Shown here piece after piece: positions 1 to 6,237 of a stretch of 7,735 nt of DNA (within the stretch, counting starts at the first letter, position 1; each line of letters starts with the position of its first letter). The translations under genes and the position numbers were made by a program. Under the pieces are notes generated by a model, which saw only the letters and a program-made list of their open reading frames with translations, was not told the origin of the DNA and did no database searches. This stretch comes from Crocinitomicaceae bacterium (lineage in GTDB: Bacteria; Bacteroidota; Bacteroidia; Flavobacteriales_D; Sanyastnellaceae). The stretch is taken from positions 5,345 through 13,079 of the forward strand of contig PBWG01000045.1 in assembly GCA_002729115.1 (NCBI GenBank), given 5' to 3'.

Positions 1-174
1 GGCGTTTTGGCTGCTCACCAACACGATCCGTTCTCCAGGCTGAAGCTGGATCTCGCGTGCATGTTCGCGCGGCACGATGTCCACGAAGTCGTGGGCCGTG
101 CAACGGATGCCGGATTCCGCCAACTCCGCGAGCGCCGAAGCGTCCAGCCTTCGTGTGGAGAGCACCTCAACCAT
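1..174 (-). CDS. hemD: Uroporphyrinogen-III synthase, N-terminal fragment (truncated by window edge)
   Basis: Seen: an open frame of 58 codons begins with ATG at 174 and runs off the left edge without a stop. It starts MVEVLSTRRLD and reaches a segment ending VLVSSQNA, which resembles the 'FTSxNAV' strand of HemD proteins. Its ATG overlaps the hemC stop by 8 nt (ATGGTTGA), suggesting translational coupling. Known: HemD cyclises hydroxymethylbilane to uroporphyrinogen III in the cytoplasm, inverting ring D; the family is poorly conserved in sequence. Inference: the call rests as much on position directly after hemC as on sequence, because fewer than a quarter of the usual residues are visible. 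The frame is not in the supplied coding calls because it is cut by the edge. Confidence 0.8.
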   Translation of the reverse strand, partial: MVEVLSTRRLDASALAELAESGIRCTAHDFVDIVPREHAREIQLQPGERIVLVSSQNA

Positions 175-1072
175 GTCCCTCGGTTCGTTTACGGATGCCG
201 TTCATGATGGCCTGTCCACCTGATGACAACAATTCTTGCGCCCAAGCGGCGCCCAACCCGGCATGGGCCTGCTCGGAAGTGCGCTCGATGCGCAGTTCAG
301 CTTGGCCGTCGAGGGAATTGAGGCAGCCCGTGAAGGTCACGTGGCCACCTTGGACCCGGGCATGGGCACCGATCGGCGCCGCACAACCCCCTTCCAGGGC
401 ATGAAGAAAGGCCCGTTCTATGGACGCCGCCATGGACGAGTCTGCATGGTCCAATTGCGTCACCACGTGCTTCAAATCTTCTCGGCCTTGCAGGCCCACC
501 ACCAGGATGCTGCCCTGGGCAGGTGCAGGCACCATCCAGTCCAAATGCTCCACACCTTCGAGGCTTTCAAGCAAGCTCAGCCGGTCGAGGCCTGCAGCGG
601 CGAAGATGCCGCCGCGCCAGGGGTTGTCCTCCACCTTGGTCAACCGCGTCTCGACGTTGCCGCGCAACCCGACCGCGGTGTGGTCAGGGTGTCGGTGCAA
701 CCATTGGGCCTTGCGGCGAATGCTGCCGGTGGCCACCACGGTGGACGTGGGGTCGTGGCCGACCAAAACATCGCCTGGCAACCCGCGCTCCAGCACCGCC
801 CAAGCCTCCATGAGATCAGGAAGTTGGGTGGGCACGTCTTTCATGCTGTGCACCGCCACATCTACGTCCCCCGCCAGCAAGGCGTCGTCGAGGGCTTTCG
901 TGAAGATGCCCGTCCCCATGCTTTGCAAAGGCCGGTCTTGGATGCGGTCTCCCCTGGTTTGGATGACCACGAGCTCGGCAGATACGCCCAACTCTGCCAA
1001 GGCGCCTTGCACGCGTCGTGCTTGATACAAGGCGAGTTGGCTCCCGCGCGTGCCAATGTTCACATTCGACAT
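167..1072 (-). CDS. hemC: Hydroxymethylbilane synthase (porphobilinogen deaminase)
   Basis: The 301-aa product polymerises four porphobilinogens into linear hydroxymethylbilane in the cytoplasm, the third committed step of haem synthesis. Seen motifs: GTRGSQLAL at residues 7-15, HSMKDVPTQLP at 75-85 with the catalytic Asp at 79, GSIRRKAQ at 116-123 and LRGNVETRL at 136-144 (arginines that bind the acidic side chains of the growing pyrrole chain). Cys230 in the ALEGGCAAPIGAHA segment is the expected attachment point of the dipyrromethane cofactor. Length is close to the usual family size of about 310 residues. The ATG lies 1 nt after the hemA stop codon (TGA-C-ATG) and the stop overlaps hemD by 8 nt, so the three genes form one transcription unit. 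All key residues are present. Confidence 0.97.
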   Translation of the reverse strand: MSNVNIGTRGSQLALYQARRVQGALAELGVSAELVVIQTRGDRIQDRPLQSMGTGIFTKALDDALLAGDVDVAVHSMKDVPTQLPDLMEAWAVLERGLPGDVLVGHDPTSTVVATGSIRRKAQWLHRHPDHTAVGLRGNVETRLTKVEDNPWRGGIFAAAGLDRLSLLESLEGVEHLDWMVPAPAQGSILVVGLQGREDLKHVVTQLDHADSSMAASIERAFLHALEGGCAAPIGAHARVQGGHVTFTGCLNSLDGQAELRIERTSEQAHAGLGAAWAQELLSSGGQAIMNGIRKRTEGHG

Positions 1073-1073
1073 G

Positions 1074-2318
1074 TCAAGAGTTGGAGGGGTGAAACGCCTG
1101 GCCGAACACCTCCATGTCTTCCTCCACCTTGTCGCTTTTGGTCTTCAAATACGTCGCCACCTGGGTGGTGACTTTCTGGATAAGCTTGTCGGATAGTTGC
1201 ACCAACCGCGCCTCGTCCTCGCTACCGTCGGCCTTGAGCTTGCCCAACTCGACGTCGCGGTAATTCCGCAAGGTTTCCGTCACTGCTCCGAGCAACGGAG
1301 CCACTTTCAGCGAATCGATCCACGTGCGAAACTCCTCCAACTCTTCTTCCACGATGCGTTCTGCGTGAGGGAAGTGGTCTTTCCTTGCGTTCAATTGTTG
1401 CAACGCATGTTGGCTCATCTCGTCCACATCCACCAAGACCACACCGGGCAATTCAGCTGCTGCAGGGTCGACGTTGGGGGGCATGCTCATGTCCAGGATG
1501 AGCAACTCCTGGCCAGGTTGCACCATGTCGACGGTGACCGTGTGGCTTTGCGCCCCAGTCGCTACAATCAACACCCGGGCTTGGCCAATGGCCTTCTTCA
1601 GTTCACCGTGCGACACGGGTAAAAATCCATACACCTCCGCAGCGTGGTTGGCCTTGGCATCGTCTCGGTTGATGACGGTGATGGACGCCTTGCCGGCGTG
1701 CTTCGCCAGGTTCTTGCATGTGTTCCTGCCCAGCTTGCCGAGGCCGTACAAGACCACCTCCGCCCCTTCCAGGCTGGGCAAGTGGTGGCGCATGCATTGC
1801 ACTGCACTGAACGCCACCGAAGTCGCACCTGAACTCAGGCCTGTTTCCGACTTCACACGTTTGCTCGCCTTGAGCACCAAGGACACCACCCGATCCAACC
1901 ACGCCACCTCACCCACATGGGATTTGGTGAGGCGCAGGGCCATTTTAAGTTGACCGGCAATTTCTGTGTCGCCTGGAATTTGAGATTCCAAAGCGCACCC
2001 CACGCGAAACAGGTGCGCCACCGCCTCCAATCCTCCTGCATGCTGCCTCGTGCTCAACCATGCCGCCTCGGACACGCCCATGCGGGCGCGCACAACCTCA
2101 GCCACGTCCTCCTGGTTCAGGCCTGACCAATACACTTCCGTTCGGTTGCACGTGGACAGGACCATGATGTTCCGTGCCCCTGCGCCACGCAAGGCCTCGA
2201 GGAGCTGCAACTTGGCCTCTTCGCCCAAGCTAAATGCCCCTCGTGATTCAGCCTCCGCCTTTTTGAACGAAAAGCTCAACACATGAAACCCCTTCAACAC
2301 CTCATCAAATCCGGACAT
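1074..2318 (-). CDS. hemA: Glutamyl-tRNA reductase
   Basis: This 414-aa enzyme reduces glutamyl-tRNA(Glu) to glutamate-1-semialdehyde with NADPH, the first step of the C5 pathway to 5-aminolevulinate. Seen: LSTCNRTEVYW contains the nucleophile Cys57. LESQIPGDTEIAGQLK is the Bacteroidota-like form of the conserved substrate-domain segment. VVLYGLGKLG (glycines 192, 194, 197) followed by VINRD is the NADPH Rossmann motif, and a helical C-terminal dimerisation region follows. Length matches the family (about 420). Start choice: ATG at 2318 gives MSGFDEVLKGFHVLSFSF, where family similarity begins. The frame stays open for 27 more codons to 2399, but that stretch is unlike HemA and lies across the promoter region. 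It is first gene of the leftward hemA-hemC-hemD unit and diverges from hemH. A candidate TATTTTTG box ends only 5 nt before the ATG. Confidence 0.96.
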   Translation of the reverse strand: MSGFDEVLKGFHVLSFSFKKAEAESRGAFSLGEEAKLQLLEALRGAGARNIMVLSTCNRTEVYWSGLNQEDVAEVVRARMGVSEAAWLSTRQHAGGLEAVAHLFRVGCALESQIPGDTEIAGQLKMALRLTKSHVGEVAWLDRVVSLVLKASKRVKSETGLSSGATSVAFSAVQCMRHHLPSLEGAEVVLYGLGKLGRNTCKNLAKHAGKASITVINRDDAKANHAAEVYGFLPVSHGELKKAIGQARVLIVATGAQSHTVTVDMVQPGQELLILDMSMPPNVDPAAAELPGVVLVDVDEMSQHALQQLNARKDHFPHAERIVEEELEEFRTWIDSLKVAPLLGAVTETLRNYRDVELGKLKADGSEDEARLVQLSDKLIQKVTTQVATYLKTKSDKVEEDMEVFGQAFHPSNS

Positions 2319-2323
2319 CCCTG

Positions 2324-2331
2324 CAAAAATA
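2324..2331 (-). promoter_or_regulatory. Candidate Bacteroidota -7 box for hemA (TATTTTTG)
   Basis: On the minus strand TATTTTTG matches the Bacteroidota -7 consensus TAnnTTTG completely. It is followed by CAGGG and then the hemA ATG. The box is exactly the loop of a 5-bp inverted repeat (CCCTG/CAGGG, 2319-2323 and 2332-2336). I find no TTTG or TTG at the expected 17-23 nt upstream; that stretch is C-rich. The match could therefore be chance. If real, transcription would start at or next to the start codon. Confidence 0.35.
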
Positions 2332-2384
2332 CAGGGGCGTGGGGGGCACAGGGGAGCCTGAATTGTCCGGGTTTTGTCAAACGT

Positions 2385-2400
2385 GCTGACCAAGGTCACA
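2385..2400. promoter_or_regulatory. Palindrome in the hemA/hemH divergent spacer, possible operator
   Basis: TGACC-AA-GGTCA (2387-2398) is a perfect inverted repeat. In the wider 16-bp frame it reads GCTGA-N6-TCACA, matching 8 of 10 bases of the CRP-type pattern TGTGA-N6-TCACA with the same centre. It lies 69 bp from the hemA ATG and 75 bp from the hemH ATG, close to the middle of the 154-bp spacer. That is where a shared operator would be expected. The regulator is unknown, and a short dyad like this can arise by chance. Confidence 0.3.
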
Positions 2401-2472
2401 AAGAACTTTGAGTCGGCGCGGTCGGTTTGTTTTTTCGCCTCGCCGTTGGCGTGCTGGTGTCAACTGAAACAC

Positions 2473-3516
2473 ATGAAACAAGGGATATTTCTCATCAACC
2501 TGGGCTCACCCGACAGCCCCACCAAGGAAGACGTGCGCACATACTTGGACGAATTCCTCATGGACCCGCGCGTGGTGGACTTGCCCAAGGTGTTCCGGAC
2601 GCTGCTCGTGCGAGGCATCATCTTGAACACCCGACCCAAGAAGTCGGCGGAGGCCTACGCGGAGATTTGGACGGACGAGGGCTCCCCGCTCATCGTGTAC
2701 TCGGAACAGGTGCGCGACTTGTTGCAAGCGCGGGTCGAAATCCCCGTGGTGCTGGGCATGCGCTACGGTTCCATGAGCATCGAAAAAGGCCTCGCACAAT
2801 TGAAGGAGCACGGCGTGGAGCACGCCCTGGTCGTTCCCCTGTACCCGCAATTCGCCATGTCCACCACGGAGACCGTCGTGGAGAAGGTGAAAGAGGTGGT
2901 TCACGCCTCCCACTCGGGCATGAAGACGGAATTCTTGCCCCCCTTCTACGGCACCGACGAGTACATCCATGCCTTGGCGGAATCGGCCAAGTTGGCCGCG
3001 AACCACGAGGACTACGACCGCATCCTGTTCTCGTACCACGGCGTGCCAGAACGCCACATCCGCAAGTCGGACCTCACCGGCAAGCATTGCAAAATCGACG
3101 GCTCGTGTTGCAACACCCCGAGCCCTGCCCATGCCGAGTGCTACCGGCACCAGTGCTTCGAGACAACCAAAAACTTGGCCAAGGCCCTCAACCTGCCCGA
3201 GGAAAAGTGCTTCAGCGCGTTCCAAAGCCGCCTGGGCCTCGATCCCTGGCTGAAGCCCTACACCGCCGACACCCTGAAGAAGATGCCCGACCAAGGCATC
3301 AAGAAGCTTGCGGTGCTGACGCCCTCCTTCGTGTCCGACTGCCTGGAAACGCTCGAGGAGATGGACATGGAAAACCGGGAGATCTTTGAGGAAGCCGGCG
3401 GCGAAACCTACGATTTCATCCCGTGCATGAACACCAGCGAGGCCTGGATTCAAGCCCTGGAAACGTGGTCCAACGCGTGGCAACGCGGGGACCTCACCAC
3501 CACACCTTTGACATGA
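2473..3516 (+). CDS. hemH: Ferrochelatase
   Basis: This 347-aa enzyme inserts Fe2+ into the porphyrin ring in the last step of haem synthesis. Seen: the N-terminus [16 protein letters not shown] is typical of the family. His189 in [13 protein letters not shown] is the conserved metal-site histidine. Glu292 in [11 protein letters not shown] is the conserved acidic partner, and FIPCMN lies near the C-terminus. Between these, residues 206-228 carry five cysteines (206, 212, 213, 223, 228), the kind of internal insert proposed to hold a [2Fe-2S] cluster in some bacterial ferrochelatases. Start choice: ATG at 2473 puts the family N-terminus at residue 1; the frame is open back to 2374, but those 33 codons look unrelated. 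No TAnnTTTG box is clear upstream. The stop codon overlaps the hemL start by 4 nt (ATGA), so the two are probably co-translated. Confidence 0.96.
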   Translation: MKQGIFLINLGSPDSPTKEDVRTYLDEFLMDPRVVDLPKVFRTLLVRGIILNTRPKKSAEAYAEIWTDEGSPLIVYSEQVRDLLQARVEIPVVLGMRYGSMSIEKGLAQLKEHGVEHALVVPLYPQFAMSTTETVVEKVKEVVHASHSGMKTEFLPPFYGTDEYIHALAESAKLAANHEDYDRILFSYHGVPERHIRKSDLTGKHCKIDGSCCNTPSPAHAECYRHQCFETTKNLAKALNLPEEKCFSAFQSRLGLDPWLKPYTADTLKKMPDQGIKKLAVLTPSFVSDCLETLEEMDMENREIFEEAGGETYDFIPCMNTSEAWIQALETWSNAWQRGDLTTTPLT

Positions 3517-4796
3517 TCTACCAACGTTCTTCGGCCCTCTTCACCGAAGCCCAAGCCGCCATCCCCGGCGGCGTGAACTCCCCGGTTCGGGCGTTCAAGT
3601 CCGTGGGCGGCCACCCCATTTACATGGAAAGCGCCCGCGGCGCGCACTTGCGCGACGTCGACGGCAACACCTACATCGACTACATCAACTCCTGGGGCCC
3701 CCAAATCCTGGGCCACGCCCACCCGCCCGTGATCGACGCCGTGAAACGGGCGGCGGAGAAAGGGACGTCGTTTGGCACCCCCACCGAATTGGAAACGCAG
3801 ATCGCGGAGCTCATTTGTGACATGGTGCCATACATCGACCAAATCCGAATGGTCAACTCCGGCACCGAGGCATGCATGAGTGCGATTCGCTTGGCCCGTG
3901 GATTCACCGGACGAGAGAAGATTGTGAAGTTCGCCGGGTGCTACCACGGGCACTCCGACGCATTCCTCATCCAAGCCGGAAGCGGTGCGGTCACCTTCGG
4001 TGCGCCAAGCTCACCCGGCGTCACCCAGGGCACAGCGAAAGACACCCTGCTCGCCCCTTACAACGACCTCGGCGCCGTCGAGGCGCTGCTCCAAGAACAC
4101 GACGGTCAAGTGGCCGCCATCATCGTTGAACCCGTCGCCGGCAACATGGGATGCATCCCGCCACAGCCCGGATTTTTGGAAGGGTTGAAAGCCGCCTGCG
4201 CCGCACACGGCACGCTGCTCATCTTCGACGAAGTCATGACCGGATTCCGGCTGGCGGCCGGGGGCGCGGCCGAGGTCTATGGCGTCGCGCCCGACATGGT
4301 GTGCTTCGGCAAGGTCATCGGAGGCGGACTCCCTGTGGGGGCGTTCGCAGCGCGCCGGGAAATCATGGCCCACCTGGCCCCTGAGGGACCTGTCTATCAA
4401 GCGGGCACGCTTTCGGGCAACCCCTTGGCCATGTCGGCGGGATTCACCCTGCTGTCGGAACTCCATGCCACGCCGGAAGTCTATGCGGGCCTCGCCGAAC
4501 GGGGCGCGTCCCTCGCCCAAGGCATCCGCGAGGTGATGACGGAGAAGTCGGTCCCGCACCAAGTCAACCAGGTCGGGTCCATGTTGTCGCTGCACCTCTG
4601 CGAGGCGCCTGTGGTGGATTTCGACACCGCGAAGGCTGGCGACAACGCGCATTTCAAAGCGCTCTTCCACCACATGCTGGACGCCGGCATTTACCTTCCC
4701 CCGTCGGCGTACGAATCGTGGTTCTTGTGCAGCCTGATCGACGACGCGGCCCAGGACCAAACCCTGACTGCCCTGCGGTCCTTCAATCCCCGCTGA
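3513..4796 (+). CDS. hemL: Glutamate-1-semialdehyde 2,1-aminomutase
   Basis: This 427-aa PLP enzyme converts glutamate-1-semialdehyde, the product of HemA, to 5-aminolevulinate. Seen: the N-terminus has the family signature [29 protein letters not shown] and [10 protein letters not shown] are the cofactor and substrate segments, and FDEVMTGFR holds the Asp that pairs with the pyridine nitrogen. Lys267 in [13 protein letters not shown] is the PLP Schiff-base lysine. Length equals that of well-known family members. Start choice: ATG at 3513 overlaps the hemH stop, and the upstream open stretch back to 3423 is out-of-frame hemH sequence. HemA and HemL act consecutively and pass on an unstable intermediate, yet here they are on opposite wings of a divergent cluster. 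Its TGA directly abuts the stop of a small opposing gene, leaving no room for an ordinary terminator. Confidence 0.97.
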   Translation: MIYQRSSALFTEAQAAIPGGVNSPVRAFKSVGGHPIYMESARGAHLRDVDGNTYIDYINSWGPQILGHAHPPVIDAVKRAAEKGTSFGTPTELETQIAELICDMVPYIDQIRMVNSGTEACMSAIRLARGFTGREKIVKFAGCYHGHSDAFLIQAGSGAVTFGAPSSPGVTQGTAKDTLLAPYNDLGAVEALLQEHDGQVAAIIVEPVAGNMGCIPPQPGFLEGLKAACAAHGTLLIFDEVMTGFRLAAGGAAEVYGVAPDMVCFGKVIGGGLPVGAFAARREIMAHLAPEGPVYQAGTLSGNPLAMSAGFTLLSELHATPEVYAGLAERGASLAQGIREVMTEKSVPHQVNQVGSMLSLHLCEAPVVDFDTAKAGDNAHFKALFHHMLDAGIYLPPSAYESWFLCSLIDDAAQDQTLTALRSFNPR

Positions 4797-4952
4797 TCAT
4801 TTCTTGGGCTGATGCCGCTCGTTGTGGTCGCGGCGGCGCTTGGTCATTTGCTCCAGCTCGGCACCCCAGTCGTTCAAGTCTTCCGGGTCATCCGGATTGA
4901 ACTTCGGAGGGCGCTTGGCGTGCACGTTCTTCAAGTCTCGCTTCCTGCCCAT
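4797..4952 (-). CDS. Small basic protein of unknown function, 51 aa
   Basis: I do not recognise this protein. The frame runs from ATG at 4952 to TGA at 4799-4797, is preceded in frame by a TGA three codons upstream, and has no other possible ATG further upstream. By hand count, 42 of 51 sense codons end in G or C, as expected for real genes in this GC-rich genome. The product is very charged: 14 Lys/Arg and 10 Asp/Glu. It has a basic N-terminus (MGRKRDLKN), a proline/acidic segment KRPPKFNPDDPEDLNDW at residues 13-29, and a basic tail with an RRR run at 39-41. No signal peptide or membrane segment is visible. It is probably soluble and may bind nucleic acid or ribosomes, but that is a guess from charge. 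It converges on hemL with zero spacing, and its start lies inside a palindrome. The alternative is a fortuitous ORF. Confidence 0.6.
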   Translation of the reverse strand: MGRKRDLKNVHAKRPPKFNPDDPEDLNDWGAELEQMTKRRRDHNERHQPKK

Positions 4953-4979
4953 GTCGATTCAATCGCATTTGGCAGGAAG
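4941..4979. repeat. 39-bp interrupted palindrome over the start of the small ORF
   Basis: Perfect 9-bp arms CTTCCTGCC (4941-4949) and GGCAGGAAG (4971-4979) flank 21 nt. Inside is a second dyad, CGATT-C-AATCG (4955-4965), and both share the same centre at 4960. The ATG of the minus-strand small ORF (4952-4950) falls in the loop, and its codons 2-4 form one outer arm. As RNA this would fold into a hairpin presenting or hiding the start codon. As DNA it could be an operator for autoregulation. Confidence 0.6.
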
Positions 4980-4980
4980 T

Positions 4981-4996
4981 TGTTCATGCCTGAACA
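4981..4996. repeat. 16-bp perfect dyad upstream of the esterase gene
   Basis: TGTTCA-TGCC-TGAACA has 6-bp perfect arms and a 4-nt spacer. It begins one base after the 39-bp palindrome ends. It is followed by a shorter dyad AACAC-AAC-GTGTT (4993-5005), which overlaps the candidate esterase promoter. Three dyads within about 65 bp of a short divergent spacer suggest protein binding or RNA folding; the binding factor is unknown. Confidence 0.4.
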
Positions 4997-5003
4997 CAAC
5001 GTG

Positions 5004-5032
5004 TTGACATCCAAGTCCATGCCCTACCTTGG
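5004..5032 (+). promoter_or_regulatory. Candidate promoter for the esterase unit
   Basis: TTG (5004-5006, within TTGACA) is followed by 18 nt and then TACCTTGG (5025-5032). That fits the Bacteroidota arrangement TTG-N17-23-TAnnTTTG with one mismatch in the -7 box. The box ends 4 nt before the ATG at 5037, so the message would have almost no leader. That would also exclude the upstream in-frame ATGs at 4986 and 5019 as starts. Confidence 0.35.
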
Positions 5033-5036
5033 AGTC

Positions 5037-6227
5037 ATGTCTAACCTCACCTTCTTCTCGAAAATCGCGGCAGCCGTATTCTGCATCCTTGCAGGAGTTG
5101 GCGTGTCGTGGGGACAATTGACCACGGAAACCCTTGTGGTCGATGGCGACGCCCGAACCTACTTGTTGTACTTGCCTGACGGGCATTCTGCGGACCAAAC
5201 CTGGCCGCTTGTCATGAACTTCCACGGGGGCAGTGGCGCGGCTGAAGGCCAGCTGGCCGTGGCCGACATGCGGGACCGCGCCGACGAGGAGGGCATCGTC
5301 TTGGCCTACCCGCAAGCCCTGCCCGACCCCAACGACGGCGGATCCACGAATTGGCAAGTGGTGACTTCTGGCGATCTGCCCTTCACCGTGCCCAACCCGC
5401 ACAGCGACATCGACTTCATCTCGGACCTCGTCGACGCGTTGGTGGCAAGCCAAGGCGTGGACCCAGATCGCGTGTACGCCATGGGGTATTCCAATGGAGG
5501 TGGGTTCACCTACGATTTGGCCTGCCGGCTGAACGACAAAATCACCGGCATCGGGGCCGTGGCGCGCACCATGTACGCCGAGTCGATGACCTCGTGTGTG
5601 GTGACGCACCCCACTCCTGTGGTGACGATTTTGGGCACGAACGATTTCATCTCGAACTACGACGGGGTGGAATACCAGGGCACGTTGTACTACCACAGCA
5701 GCGACGACGTCAACGCCCACTGGGTGGAGGTCAACGGACTCAATCCTGCACCTGAGGTGACCCTCTTGCCCAACCTGGATGCGACGGACGGCAGCACGGT
5801 GGAAGAATCCACGTGGCTCAGCGACGACGGGTGCCACGCCTTGCACCACTACAAAGTGATCGGTGGCGACCACGATTGGCCGGGCTCGTTTGGCAACGGA
5901 GACATCGTGGCGCACGACTTGATTTGGGACAAGTTGAAAGTCCACGACCACCACGGGCTCATCGGATGCGAGACCTCTGGGCATGCGGAAGTGGAGGCTG
6001 TGGCGAAACACACCGTGTATCCCAACCCTGCAATGCAAGGGCAATCTGTCGTGTTGACCAGCGGCCGTCCGTTCGGCGAGGCCACTGTGTTGAATGCGGC
6101 AGGCCAAACCGTGAAGCAGCGCAACTTCCCCCCCACCACACGCACTGAACTGACCTTGTCCAACCTGCCTGCCGGATTCTACTTCGTGGAACACGGCGCC
6201 ATGCGGACCCCGTTGGTCATTCACTGA
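5037..6227 (+). CDS. Secreted PHB-depolymerase/feruloyl-esterase-type hydrolase with T9SS sorting domain
   Basis: The 396-aa protein has three parts. Residues 1-26 are a signal peptide (hydrophobic core IAAAVFCILAGVGV, likely cleavage SWG|Q). Residues about 28-310 are an alpha/beta hydrolase of the PHB-depolymerase/LpqC-like esterase family. Residues about 326-396 are a T9SS type A sorting domain (VYPNPA at 327-332, NLPAGFYFV near the end). Catalytic residues seen: oxyanion motif FHGGSG (62-67), nucleophile Ser152 in GYSNGG, Asp203 in LGTNDF, and His279 in GGDHDWPG. Known relatives cleave polyhydroxyalkanoates, feruloyl esters or acetylated polysaccharides; the substrate here cannot be read from sequence. 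It should cross the inner membrane by Sec and the outer membrane by T9SS, then be released or anchored. Start choice: ATG 5037 gives a compact signal peptide; 5019 is an alternative. It probably forms an operon with the next gene, 10 nt downstream. Confidence 0.88.
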   Translation: MSNLTFFSKIAAAVFCILAGVGVSWGQLTTETLVVDGDARTYLLYLPDGHSADQTWPLVMNFHGGSGAAEGQLAVADMRDRADEEGIVLAYPQALPDPNDGGSTNWQVVTSGDLPFTVPNPHSDIDFISDLVDALVASQGVDPDRVYAMGYSNGGGFTYDLACRLNDKITGIGAVARTMYAESMTSCVVTHPTPVVTILGTNDFISNYDGVEYQGTLYYHSSDDVNAHWVEVNGLNPAPEVTLLPNLDATDGSTVEESTWLSDDGCHALHHYKVIGGDHDWPGSFGNGDIVAHDLIWDKLKVHDHHGLIGCETSGHAEVEAVAKHTVYPNPAMQGQSVVLTSGRPFGEATVLNAAGQTVKQRNFPPTTRTELTLSNLPAGFYFVEHGAMRTPLVIH

Positions 6228-6237
6228 TTCCACACCC

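Noticed and set aside
236..1171. A 311-codon plus-strand frame across hemC and the hemC/hemA junction
   Set aside because: It lies antisense to hemC, whose motifs are intact, and shows no family motif.
2441..2451. Small hairpin CGCC-GTT-GGCG beside a T-rich run upstream of hemH
   Set aside because: The T-run precedes the hairpin on the plus strand and reads as an A-run on the minus strand, so it is not a terminator in either direction; the stem is only 4 bp.
2319..2472. N-terminal extensions of HemA (to 2399) and HemH (from 2374)
   Set aside because: Family similarity begins at ATG 2318 and ATG 2473. The extensions overlap each other and cover the likely promoter region.
2506..3483. A 325-codon minus-strand frame across hemH
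   Set aside because: Antisense shadow of a clearly conserved ferrochelatase gene; low-complexity composition.
4812..5036. 75-residue N-terminal extension of the esterase
   Set aside because: It would bury the signal peptide and overlaps the small minus-strand ORF; the ATG at 5037 gives a standard signal peptide.
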